DNA from: Clostridiales bacterium
Lineage (GTDB): Bacteria; Bacillota; Clostridia; Lachnospirales; CAG-274
DNA length: 64,000 nucleotides
Direction: 5' to 3'
Assembly (NCBI GenBank): GCA_021204175.1
Contig: JAJPZT010000054.1
Span: 1-64,000 of the forward strand
Shown: piece after piece, positions 8,936 to 18,653 of the stretch
Layout of the letters: each line of letters opens with the position of its first letter
Numbering within the stretch: position 1 is the first letter of the stretch
Made by a program: the position numbers and the translations under genes
The notes under the pieces: generated by a model
Told to the model about the DNA's origin: nothing
What the model saw: the letters and a program-made list of their open reading frames with translations, nothing else
The model's database searches: none

Positions 8936-11265
8936 TATATTTTGACAATGCATCTACTACGAAAACATCGCAAAAATGCGCCGAAGCCGCTTTGAAAATG
9001 ATGACGGAGATTTATTCAAACCCGTCCTCTCTTCACTCCTTCGGCTTTGACTGCGAAAAGGTTATAACAAGCTCAAAAGAAACTATACTGAAAGCCTTAA
9101 ATGTATATGACCCCGAACACATACTTTTGTTTACATCGGGCGGAACAGAAGCCAACAACACCGCAATTTTAGGCATTGCGGAGGGAAGAAAGCGTTACGG
9201 CTCACATTTTATAACGACCCGAATAGAACACCCCTCTGTTGCTGCGGCTTATAAATATTTGGAAGGTCAGGGGGCTCAGGTTACATATCTTACCCCCGAT
9301 TTAAGCGGAAACATAAGCCTTGAGGAGCTTGAAGCCGCAATCAGAGACGACACCGTTCTTGTGAGCCTTATGGCAGTCAACAACGAAACAGGGGTAATAA
9401 ATGATATTAAGGCAATATACGAAATTATCAAGGCTAAAAACCCAAATACACTTTATCACGCCGACTGCGTTCAGGCTTTCTGCAAGCACCAAATCAACGG
9501 AAAATACGCCGATCTTATTACAGTCAGCGCACACAAAATTTTCGGAACTAAGGGCTGCGGCGCTCTTGTTTTCAAGAAAAATCTTCATATAACCCCCAGA
9601 ATTTTAGGGGGAGAACAGCAGAACGCCCTGCGCCCCGGCACTGAAAACACCCCCGGCATAGCCGCTTTCGGCGAAGCAGTGAAAAACCTTGCTCCTGAGA
9701 TAAATGAAAACCTCGAAAGAGTTTCGGCAGTTAAAAATCATCTTTTGAAAATAACGGAAGTTTTAGACGGAATTATTGTAAACGGTGAAAAAACCTCTCC
9801 CTACATATTAAATTTAAGCTTTCAGGGCTTAAGAGGTGAGGTTCTGCTTCACGCTTTGGAGGATAAGGGAATTTATGTCTCAACAGGCTCTGCCTGTTCT
9901 TCAAAATCCAAAAAGTACGACAACACAGTGGCTAAAATTTGGGGAAGAGACAGAGGGGGTTCAGCCGTCCGCTTCAGCTTCAGCTCCGAAAACACAGTTG
10001 AAGAAGCAGACGAGGCGGTTAAAGCCCTGACGGAGCTTGTGCCCCTTTTAATAAAATTACAAAGACACTACGGAGACAAAAATATAATCGCAAAAATACT
10101 TTTGGTTAAATACGGCGAAATTGCCTTAAGGGGCAAAAACCGCTGGATTATAGAAAATAAGCTTATAGGAATAATTCAAAGAAGCCTTTCACGTTTGGGC
10201 AGATACAGCGTTTTAAAGGAGCAGGGCAGATTTTTGGTTAGGTCATTAGACGAAGAAATGGACTACGAAAAGGTTGTGCCCAAGGTTTTGAAGATTTTCG
10301 GCGTGTTGGCTGTGTGCCCGGGAATTATGCTTGAAAACAGAGACTTAGACAGCCTTAAGGAAGGGGCTCTTGCCTATATGAAGGAGCACTACCCCAAAGA
10401 GGGGGGCTACAGCTTTAAGGTTACGGCACGCCGTTCAGACAAAACCTATCCTCTTAACTCCCAGGAAATCTCCGCTGAGGTTGGCGGCTATATTTTTGAA
10501 AGCTTAGGAAACGTCACAGTAGACGTTCACAACCCCGAGGTTGAGCTGAGGGTTGAACTTCGAAATATGGTTTATATGTTTTCCAAAACCCTTAAGGGCT
10601 ACGGGGGCTTGCCTGTGGGAGAAAGCGGAAAAGCCACTGTTCTTATGTCCGGCGGCATAGACAGCCCCGTTGCGGCGTGGCTCACTGCCAAAAGAGGGGC
10701 TGAAATCGAAGCGGTTTATTTTCATTCACCCCCTTACACCTCCGAAAGAGCCAAGGAAAAGGTTGTTGACCTGTGCAAGTGCATAGCGGAATACTGCGGA
10801 AAAATGAAGCTTTATGTAGTACCCTTTACGGAAACACAGCTTTTGATTTATGACAATGTTCCCCCTGAGAGAATGACCATATTTTTAAAGAGGGCTATGC
10901 TCAAAGCCGCTTCACTTGTGGCGGATAAAAGCAAGTCGGACGCTCTTGTCTGCGGAGACTCAATCGGTCAGGTGGCAAGCCAGACTATGCAGGCAATTAA
11001 CGCCATAAACACCGCCGCACTCGACTATCCGATTTTGCGACCTCTCTGCACCTATGACAAACAGCAGATTATAGACCTTGCCAAGGAAATAGGCACATTC
11101 GACATTTCAATTCGTCCCTATGAGGACTGCTGTACTATTTTCGTGGCTAAGCACCCTGAAATCCGTCCGAAACGTCACATTATCGAAAAGAAGGAAAAGA
11201 CTATTCCCAATTTGGAAGAAACAATAGCCAAAGCAGTTGCCGAGGCTGAAATTATAGAAGTTTAA
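8932..11265 (+). CDS. thiI: Fused cysteine desulfurase (NifS/IscS)-tRNA 4-thiouridine synthase ThiI
   Basis: 777 aa. Residues 1-~375 are a desulfurase (MIYFDNASTTKTSQKC, SAHKIFGTKGCGAL, STGSACSSKSK). The rest is ThiI (ILLVKYGEIALRGKNRW, THUMP, PP-loop MSGGIDSPVAAW). Single uninterrupted frame. Confidence 0.9.
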   Translation: MIYFDNASTTKTSQKCAEAALKMMTEIYSNPSSLHSFGFDCEKVITSSKETILKALNVYDPEHILLFTSGGTEANNTAILGIAEGRKRYGSHFITTRIEHPSVAAAYKYLEGQGAQVTYLTPDLSGNISLEELEAAIRDDTVLVSLMAVNNETGVINDIKAIYEIIKAKNPNTLYHADCVQAFCKHQINGKYADLITVSAHKIFGTKGCGALVFKKNLHITPRILGGEQQNALRPGTENTPGIAAFGEAVKNLAPEINENLERVSAVKNHLLKITEVLDGIIVNGEKTSPYILNLSFQGLRGEVLLHALEDKGIYVSTGSACSSKSKKYDNTVAKIWGRDRGGSAVRFSFSSENTVEEADEAVKALTELVPLLIKLQRHYGDKNIIAKILLVKYGEIALRGKNRWIIENKLIGIIQRSLSRLGRYSVLKEQGRFLVRSLDEEMDYEKVVPKVLKIFGVLAVCPGIMLENRDLDSLKEGALAYMKEHYPKEGGYSFKVTARRSDKTYPLNSQEISAEVGGYIFESLGNVTVDVHNPEVELRVELRNMVYMFSKTLKGYGGLPVGESGKATVLMSGGIDSPVAAWLTAKRGAEIEAVYFHSPPYTSERAKEKVVDLCKCIAEYCGKMKLYVVPFTETQLLIYDNVPPERMTIFLKRAMLKAASLVADKSKSDALVCGDSIGQVASQTMQAINAINTAALDYPILRPLCTYDKQQIIDLAKEIGTFDISIRPYEDCCTIFVAKHPEIRPKRHIIEKKEKTIPNLEETIAKAVAEAEIIEV

Positions 11266-11274
11266 GGAGCAAAA

Positions 11275-14200
11275 ATGGAGCTTAATTTTATAACAGGCAG
11301 AAGCCAAGCCGCCGGAACAGAATATTGTATAGACAAAATGCTTTCACTGCCTCAAAGTCAGCGTATTTTTTACATCGTGCCGGAGCAGTTTACATTAGAG
11401 TCTGAAAAGGCTCTTGTGGCTAAGCGAAATTCTCTTTTGAATATAGACGTTGTCAGCTTTAACCGTCTCCGCTTTCACTTAAGCGCCCTTGATGGGAAAA
11501 TCGACAGGGAATTTTTGGACGATGAAGCCAAGTCTATGATTTTGCGCCGCATAACCGAAGGCTTAAGCTTAGAGCTTTTTAAGGGCCTTGATGGCAGACA
11601 GGGCTTTTTGGACAGTATAGAGTCGGTTATAAGCGAGTTTTACCGCTTTAAAATATCCCCCTCTAAGCTTAAGGAAAATCTTTCAAAGCTTGCGCCTGCC
11701 CCCGAAAACACTTCTTTTTTAAAGAAAATGAATGAAATTTCGGCTATATATGAAGCTTATGACAGTTTTGTTTCCGAAAAATATATTTTCTCAGACAGTA
11801 TTTTGGATATTGTGGCGGAGCAGATTAAGCACTCCTCACTTTTTGACGGCTCGGCGGTTTTTATTGACGGCTTCAACAGCTTCACAAAGCAGGAATTGGG
11901 AGTAATTAAAGAAATATTCGCCTTTGCGGAGTCCGTAAGCGTCAGTCTCTGCTATGAGGGGAAGATTGACAACACCCCCTCAGACCCTTTGACCGACCCC
12001 TTTTATGAAACCAAAACAACAGCCCTTAAGCTGAGACGGATTTTTACTGAGGTTTTTCCTGAGGGAGGAAAGATAAACACAGTTGAAACACAGTACGAAG
12101 ATAAAAAGCTTCCTCCTTTTTCACACCTCGAAAAATACTTTTTCGACTATCCCCCGAAGGTTTTTAAGGGAGGTGCCCCCAACATACGCCAAATTGCCGC
12201 AGTAAATAAAAAAGCCGAGGTTTCGGCGGTCTGCGACGAAATTTTGAGCCTTACGGAAAGCAATATGAGATACAGAGATATAGCAATAATTCTCTGCGAC
12301 ACCTCATATATGCCCCTTTTAAAGTCGGCTCTTAAGTCAAGGGGTTTGCCCGACTTTACGGATACTCCTCTGCCTATAAGCACCCACCCCTGTATACGCT
12401 TCATACTTTCGCTTATTAAAACGGCTGAGGCTTTTCACACAAGAGACATTTTGACACTTCTTAAAACGGAGCTTACAAAAATTTCGGCTGAAAAGGCTTA
12501 TGCCCTTGAAAGATTTGCGGCGGAATACGGAATTGAGGGCTTCAAGTGGCAGAGTGAGTTTAAAAACTCTTATTTTGAAGCTATAAGAAAAGATATTACA
12601 GATATGGTTTCTCCCTTAAGAGAACTCTTTGCGGAAAGTAAGGAAGCCAAGGTTTCAGACCTTAACAAAGCCCTTTTCGAATGTATTGAAAAAAGCGGCT
12701 TTTACGGCAAATATAAGACCCTTGCGGAAAATGAAACAGACCCGGTTCTTTCCTCCCGCCACAAACAGGTGTGGGAGCAGGCTGTCTCCACCTTCGACAA
12801 AGCCGAAGAATTTTTAGGCGACACTTCCATTACTCTTGAGACTTTCGGCAAAATTTTGGAAAGCGGCTTTGCAAAAAAATCCACCGCCACAATCCCCCTA
12901 TATCAGGACAGTATTACAATCGGCGACGTAAACAGAAGCCGTCTGCCTAAAATCAAGGCGCTTTTTATAGTGGGAGCAAACAAGGGCAGTCTGCCCAAAG
13001 CCTTTCCCGATGACGGTCTGCTTTCCGACAGCGAAAGAGCCGCCCTTAAAGAAATGGATATGGAAATCGCCGCAGACACAAAGGAACAGCTTTCTTTAGA
13101 ATATCTTAAGATTTATCAGATTATGACAAAGCCCTCAGAACGGCTTTATTTGACCTACTCTTTAGGCACAAATGAAGGAGGCCCTTTAGAGCCCTCCGAA
13201 ATCGTTGAAAAGCTTATAACAATTTTCAAAACCCCTGTTGAGGTTTACAGCGACAAGGCAATATCTCCCGAAAATACAGATGTTTTTGAACCTAAAGAGG
13301 AAATTGCCCCTGAACTTACAGAGAAGCTTTTAGGCACGCCTTTGACCTTAAGCGCTTCAAAGCTTGAAAGCTACTCACAGTGTCCCTTTTCATTCTTTTT
13401 GACCTATGTTCTGCGTCTTAAGGAAAACAAGGTTTTCGACATTGACCCCTTAGACAGAGGAAACATTATTCACAGCCTTTTGGAAGAATTTTTCAAGGCT
13501 TATCCCGATGTAAACAATATCGACGAAGAAAAAATAGACGGGGTTATAGCTTCTCTTATGCCGGAGCTTATTAAGGAAAACTGCCCCAAACTTCTTGACG
13601 ATGAGGGAAAGGTTTCGGAGGAGCTCCCTGTTATGAAATACCGTCTGCGGCTTATAGAAAAAATAGCCGCCGCTTCAGTTAAAGCGGCAGTTTCACAGCT
13701 TAAAGCCGGAGACTTTGTTCCCTCTGAGTTTGAAGCTGCCTTCGGTGAAGACAAGCCCTATAAACCCATTGATTTGGGAGACGGAATTTCCCTTGTGGGG
13801 AAAATAGACAGAGTTGACATATGTGAGAAAAACGGTGCGTCATACATTAAAATTACAGACTACAAAGGCTCAGCCCACTCTGTGGACAGCGCTGAAATCG
13901 CAAACGGAACAAGCCTTCAGCTGCCCCTTTATCTTTTGGCTTATACAGAAGAAAAGAAAAAAGAACAGGGAGCCGACTTCCGCCCTGCCGCCCTTGTTTA
14001 TTTCACATATAAAGACCCTATTTTGACAGACAATAAAATAACTTCTGCGGAAGAGGCGGATGCCTGCCGCAAGGAAAAATATGAGCTTTCGGGCATAGTC
14101 TCCAATAAGGCTTTTGCCTTTTTGAACAAGTCAGACATAGGCTTTACAAACAAGCTGGAGGTTAAAACAGAAGAGGAGCTTTATGAGATTTTAAAGACAG

Positions 14201-14364
14201 CCAAAGATGTTTCCTTCCTAAAAGGCCGGGAGCTTCAAAAGGGTTTCTTCCCCGTTCGCCCTTATAAATACGGAAACAAAGACGGCTGCGCCTACTGCCC
14301 CTATGACGGCATATGCAAAATAAATATAGATAAAAGCAAGTTTAAGGATATTGAGAAGGAGTAA
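11275..14364 (+). CDS. addB: Helicase-exonuclease AddAB subunit AddB
   Basis: 1029 aa; FITGRSQAAGTEYCIDKM, IFYIVPEQFTLESEKAL, C-terminal nuclease ITDYKGS and Fe-S cysteines CAYCPYDGIC. Confidence 0.9.
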   Translation: MELNFITGRSQAAGTEYCIDKMLSLPQSQRIFYIVPEQFTLESEKALVAKRNSLLNIDVVSFNRLRFHLSALDGKIDREFLDDEAKSMILRRITEGLSLELFKGLDGRQGFLDSIESVISEFYRFKISPSKLKENLSKLAPAPENTSFLKKMNEISAIYEAYDSFVSEKYIFSDSILDIVAEQIKHSSLFDGSAVFIDGFNSFTKQELGVIKEIFAFAESVSVSLCYEGKIDNTPSDPLTDPFYETKTTALKLRRIFTEVFPEGGKINTVETQYEDKKLPPFSHLEKYFFDYPPKVFKGGAPNIRQIAAVNKKAEVSAVCDEILSLTESNMRYRDIAIILCDTSYMPLLKSALKSRGLPDFTDTPLPISTHPCIRFILSLIKTAEAFHTRDILTLLKTELTKISAEKAYALERFAAEYGIEGFKWQSEFKNSYFEAIRKDITDMVSPLRELFAESKEAKVSDLNKALFECIEKSGFYGKYKTLAENETDPVLSSRHKQVWEQAVSTFDKAEEFLGDTSITLETFGKILESGFAKKSTATIPLYQDSITIGDVNRSRLPKIKALFIVGANKGSLPKAFPDDGLLSDSERAALKEMDMEIAADTKEQLSLEYLKIYQIMTKPSERLYLTYSLGTNEGGPLEPSEIVEKLITIFKTPVEVYSDKAISPENTDVFEPKEEIAPELTEKLLGTPLTLSASKLESYSQCPFSFFLTYVLRLKENKVFDIDPLDRGNIIHSLLEEFFKAYPDVNNIDEEKIDGVIASLMPELIKENCPKLLDDEGKVSEELPVMKYRLRLIEKIAAASVKAAVSQLKAGDFVPSEFEAAFGEDKPYKPIDLGDGISLVGKIDRVDICEKNGASYIKITDYKGSAHSVDSAEIANGTSLQLPLYLLAYTEEKKKEQGADFRPAALVYFTYKDPILTDNKITSAEEADACRKEKYELSGIVSNKAFAFLNKSDIGFTNKLEVKTEEELYEILKTAKDVSFLKGRELQKGFFPVRPYKYGNKDGCAYCPYDGICKINIDKSKFKDIEKE

Positions 14365-14400
14365 AGCTAAATTGCCGAAAAATCATTTACGAAAAATAAC

Positions 14401-14443
14401 ACCTCTCAGTCAGCTTCGCTGACAGCTCCCCTCAAGGGGAGCC
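14401..14443. repeat. Short structured (double-hairpin) intergenic repeat-like element
   Basis: CCTCTCAGTCAGCTTCGCTGACAGCTCCCCTCAAGGGGAGCC: two adjacent perfect hairpins (GTCAGC/GCTGAC; GCTCCCCT/AGGGGAGC). Confidence 0.5.
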
Positions 14444-14456
14444 TTATAAAAAGGTA

Positions 14457-14489
14457 AATAACCGCCGAAAAAAATTCGGCGGTTATTAT
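14457..14489. terminator. Bidirectional rho-independent terminator between addB and ABC permease
   Basis: AATAACCGCCGAAAAAAATTCGGCGGTTATTATTTTT. Confidence 0.75.
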
Positions 14490-14529
14490 TTTTCCCATCA
14501 AACAATCAAATATTCATAAAAGAAACTCA

Positions 14530-16734
14530 TTAATCCAGCGGAGACTCTACAATCAGTTCCTCCGAAATTTTCGAAGAGGTCATATTTAAATCTTCGGCTA
14601 CAAAATTCGGAGAAGGCTTTTTGACCGAGAAGTTTCCCGAATCTTCACTGTAAACACTCTTTATGCTCACGTCTAAGTTTTCGGAAGGAACCCTTATCAT
14701 ACGGCCTATATTTTCCTTAAAACTGTAATAAATCTCGGCTATCTGAGTCTTGTCCGTATATTCCTTACTTAAGCCTTGAGAATAATTATTTTCATCGGGA
14801 TACGGTGAAAGGGTTATTTTTTCAATATCCTCTATAATTTCCTCATCGCTGTAAATCTTAAAGCCTATATCTTTAAGAACCGACATTGTCTCCTCATATG
14901 AGGAATAAATTATAACCTCAGCCCCTGTGTAATAGCTGTCGCCTATATAATAGCTGTCATATTTCTCTGTATATTTTGTCATAAGCTCCAGCGTTCCGTA
15001 GGGGTTTTCCGTTACAATTTGATCATAGGTTGTGTTCATAAGGTCGTTCTTAACAGCGGTTAAAAGCCTTTCAGCCTGTTCATCATCTAAAGCAAGCTTT
15101 TCGTCCTCATGGAAGTTAAGATTGTTTGCAATCCGTGCTGCTTTTATGTCTTCCGGCTCAAGGTCAAAAGCGTTGCTGTAAAAGCCTTTTTTATATTCCT
15201 CAGAGTTCAAAAGTGTTCTGATTGCGTCAATTTTTTCCTCTGCGGTGTAATTCTGAACATAATCGTCAAGGTCATAAAGCCGCATATAATAGCTTCTGTA
15301 ATATTCTCTGCCGTTTTTCAAAACACATTTAACGCAAATACTGTAGGAGTTTAAATTTTCCCTGTCTGCGGGAACATCGGGCAATGTAAATGCAACCCCT
15401 TCATAATCGTCCGAAAATACATCAAGAATATTGTGAACAAGCTCGCCGTCTGTGATACGCATATTGTCAAAGGCATTGTCTCTGTACCAAGACCATTCAT
15501 AAAGCTTTTCGCCGTTATAGCTTTCCATATTCCTATCCGAAAGATAATCTGAAACATCCTCTATCTGCATTTTGTACGATTCGTCCGATGCAAGCTCATT
15601 CATACAAATTGAAGCATATTCTATTTCCTCAGCAGCCGGAACATAGGTATTATAGGGCTTAACAGTTGATAAAATTACGGCTGCAAAAACTGCGTCCGCA
15701 ATAACCGCAATCAGCAGACAGCGTTTCTTTTTCAAAGCCGCAGTAAAGTCAAAGCTGAAAATAATTTCAATTATTATTGAAGAAATTATTGTTACCGCAA
15801 AAAGTCCTACTGCAAAAACCAATATTCCCCCAATATCAAACATTGCCTGTAAAACAAAACCGCCGATTATGCCGCAGATAAAAGAGAATATAACTCTCAG
15901 AGGAGCAGCTGTCCTTTTAAAGGCAAGGGCTTTTTCCGAAGCCTCCGCCGGACGGATTTTGCTTATAAAGAAGCAAACTGCGGTAAAAACAACAGAAGCC
16001 GCCGCCAAAATAAGGGTGCTTTTTATTGTTCCCAAGCTGCTTGATTTTATGAAATAAACTACAGGTGAAAGGTTTGATATTTCATCAGACGTATTTAAAT
16101 ATGTCATATAAAAGCAGGACAGCACGCCTGTTTTAAGAACAAATATTGTAGGCAGTATGCCGTTTATAATTGCAGCCATTACAATCTGGGTTATAACGGA
16201 AGCGGTTAAAAGCCCCGCAAGAAAACAGGAGGAATATATAAGCCAAAAGCCCAAAATACCCTGAACGAGACAGCCTAAACCTATAAGAGCCGCCTTTCCC
16301 GTCAAAACACCCATACTGACACTTGCAATAAGCATAAAAATATAATTAATTCCGTAGGCAAGGACAAAAATTATAATTCCGCAAATATATTTCACGCCGA
16401 AAACTGTAGTTTTCTTAACAGGCAGTGAATTATAAAAATCGGCTGTTTTTCTGCTGTGGAGATATGTGCAGAAAACAATTGCCAAAAGCACCGCCGGAAG
16501 AATAACCGCCGGTATATGGGTAAAGCTGCCGCTTGACACAGCGTTATTAACATATACTAATATAATTTCCTGCCAAACCTTCTCTGTGGGATTGGTTTCG
16601 TAATATCTCAAATTGTTTATAACTCCTGAAATAAAGGGTATCAGACGTACAAAAACAACATAAACAAGGGTCAAAATTCCGAAGCCGAGACTTTGCTTAA
16701 GTTCTTTTCTTAAAAGTGAAAAAAATGTTTTCAT
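14530..16734 (-). CDS. ABC transporter permease (ABC-2-like, multi-TM)
   Basis: 734 aa, repeated TM segments, directly downstream of an ABC ATPase and GntR gene. Confidence 0.8.
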   Translation of the reverse strand: MKTFFSLLRKELKQSLGFGILTLVYVVFVRLIPFISGVINNLRYYETNPTEKVWQEIILVYVNNAVSSGSFTHIPAVILPAVLLAIVFCTYLHSRKTADFYNSLPVKKTTVFGVKYICGIIIFVLAYGINYIFMLIASVSMGVLTGKAALIGLGCLVQGILGFWLIYSSCFLAGLLTASVITQIVMAAIINGILPTIFVLKTGVLSCFYMTYLNTSDEISNLSPVVYFIKSSSLGTIKSTLILAAASVVFTAVCFFISKIRPAEASEKALAFKRTAAPLRVIFSFICGIIGGFVLQAMFDIGGILVFAVGLFAVTIISSIIIEIIFSFDFTAALKKKRCLLIAVIADAVFAAVILSTVKPYNTYVPAAEEIEYASICMNELASDESYKMQIEDVSDYLSDRNMESYNGEKLYEWSWYRDNAFDNMRITDGELVHNILDVFSDDYEGVAFTLPDVPADRENLNSYSICVKCVLKNGREYYRSYYMRLYDLDDYVQNYTAEEKIDAIRTLLNSEEYKKGFYSNAFDLEPEDIKAARIANNLNFHEDEKLALDDEQAERLLTAVKNDLMNTTYDQIVTENPYGTLELMTKYTEKYDSYYIGDSYYTGAEVIIYSSYEETMSVLKDIGFKIYSDEEIIEDIEKITLSPYPDENNYSQGLSKEYTDKTQIAEIYYSFKENIGRMIRVPSENLDVSIKSVYSEDSGNFSVKKPSPNFVAEDLNMTSSKISEELIVESPLD

Positions 16735-16750
16735 ATTATAAAGCCTCCTT

Positions 16751-17653
16751 TCAAAGCGTCAGCTGTTTTATTGAATAACCGATTGACTCGGCTTCGCTTA
16801 TAAATATCTCTTCAAGTGTCAGGGGGAGAATTTCGGAAAATACGGGAGACGCCGCCTTTGCAGCCGCTTCCACCTCTTCAATATTCCCCTTAAGGGTCAG
16901 GGTGTGAAGATTTCCCCTTGTTTCGTGCTTATAGGTTTTGAACGCCTTAAAAATTTCGTTTGGGTTCGTTCCCTCTTTGGGCACAAGCTGAATTTTGCAA
17001 ATCCCCAGCTTAAGGTCGTTTACGTTTTGAGACAGAAGAACGCCGCCCTTGTGAAGATAGCCTATGTTTTCGCAGATATCCTCAAGCTCTCTTAAGTTGT
17101 GAGAAGCAATTATAGGGGTTAAACCCCTCTGCTCCATTTCCTCCGCAAAAAGTGATTTTACCGCCTGTCTCATAACCGGGTCAAGCCCGTCGAATGTTTC
17201 GTCGCAGTATATGTATTTTGTGTTTGCGCAGATTGCGGTTATAACGGAAAGCTGTTTTTTCATACCCTTTGAAAAGGTTGAAATTCTCCGCTTTGTGTCA
17301 AGTGAAAAATTCGTCATAAGGCTTTTAAACCTTGTCATATCGAACCCGGGATAAACCGCCGAATAATAGCCCGCAATTGTCTTTGGGGTTGAGCTTTTAA
17401 AAAAGTAAGCCTCGTCGGGAATAAAAAAGAAATTAAGCTTTACATCGGGAGCTTCGAAAACACTGCTTCCGTCTATCAAAACCTCTCCCTCGTCCTGCTT
17501 TAATACCCCCGAAAGAATACGCAGAAGAGTGCTTTTTCCTGCGCCGTTTGTGCCTATAAGCCCGAAAACCGACCCCTCAGCCACGTCTAAGGTAACATTG
17601 TTTAAAGCCTTTATGTCGTCAAAGCTTTTTGTTACATTTGTTATTTTAATCAT
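16751..17653 (-). CDS. ABC transporter ATP-binding protein
   Basis: 300 aa; Walker A GTNGAGKSTL, YtrB/BcrA-like. Confidence 0.93.
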   Translation of the reverse strand: MIKITNVTKSFDDIKALNNVTLDVAEGSVFGLIGTNGAGKSTLLRILSGVLKQDEGEVLIDGSSVFEAPDVKLNFFFIPDEAYFFKSSTPKTIAGYYSAVYPGFDMTRFKSLMTNFSLDTKRRISTFSKGMKKQLSVITAICANTKYIYCDETFDGLDPVMRQAVKSLFAEEMEQRGLTPIIASHNLRELEDICENIGYLHKGGVLLSQNVNDLKLGICKIQLVPKEGTNPNEIFKAFKTYKHETRGNLHTLTLKGNIEEVEAAAKAASPVFSEILPLTLEEIFISEAESIGYSIKQLTL

Positions 17654-18020
17654 CGTATACCTCCTTTAGGGCTTCTTCTCCCAAAGTCTTTACTTCGGAT
17701 GGGGTAAAGCCCTGTTCTCTTCCTTTCATAATAATTTCCTTAAGGTCTGCCTTATACCTTGAGTATTTAAGCCTTTTTATGTCCTCTTCACAGGCAGTAA
17801 AACAGCCCTTTCCCTTTACGGTGTAAATATAGCCCTCGCTTTCAAGCTCATGATATGCCCTTGAAATTGTGTTTGGGTTAATCGCCAGCTCAACGGCTAA
17901 GCTTCTGACGGAGGGGAGCCTGCTGTCGGGGGCTAAGCCGCCGCTGCAGATCAGCTTTTTAAACCGCTCCGTAATTTGTTCGAAAAGGGGGCGTTTGTCC
18001 TTATAATCAATTAAAATCAA
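17646..18020 (-). CDS. GntR family (YtrA-type) transcriptional regulator
   Basis: 124 aa; PLFEQITERFKKLICSGGLAPDSRLPSVRSLAVELAINPNTISRAYHELESEGYIYTVKGKGCF. Confidence 0.92.
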   Translation of the reverse strand: MILIDYKDKRPLFEQITERFKKLICSGGLAPDSRLPSVRSLAVELAINPNTISRAYHELESEGYIYTVKGKGCFTACEEDIKRLKYSRYKADLKEIIMKGREQGFTPSEVKTLGEEALKEVYDD

Positions 18021-18653
18021 GTTATCACCTCCGTATTAACTGTATTGACTGTATTAATTGTCTTAGTACAGTTATTATAGCAGACTTCCCACTGTGCTGT
18101 CAATAGCTTTTTAAGAACTTTTTTAGTTTTTCCGAAGAGTCTGCACCGAAATATTTAATGAACAGGCAAAGGTTCTCAGTTTGACCGGCTGCTTGCTTAA
18201 TTTAATTGACAAAGCACATCTTTAGGGATTTTATTATAAAAAAGACAGAATGCAGAGCTGAATGACCCCCCCCTGTCAAGTAGACAGAGCAAATAACAAA
18301 AGAATTATGTATAGCACATTGAAATACTCCCCATTCCGGCAACTGCGACTTAAACGACCTGTTCATCCGGACAGACCGTATTGCCGCAAAAAAAGTTGGC
18401 TGCAGCATAACTTTTTGAGTGTTAAATATGTGTAAAATTCTTTACGGCTTTTTTGCAGAAGCGTGACGATTTCGCTTGCTTTTCGAGAATTGGGGTAGTA
18501 TAATAAATACAGATTGCCGTTTTTTTCGGCATATTGTAAGATGTAAAATGATTTTTAGGCCAAAGAACAGGAAAAATTGACCATAATAGTTTACAAAGGT
18601 CAGTTTCGTTTTAGTGTTTTTATTATAGCAGAAAAAGCTGAGGTGTGTGATTA

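Noticed and set aside
14401-14443. Simple rho-independent terminator of addB
   Set aside because: Two tandem hairpins without a T-tract, and a better terminator with T-tract lies just downstream at 14457-14489.
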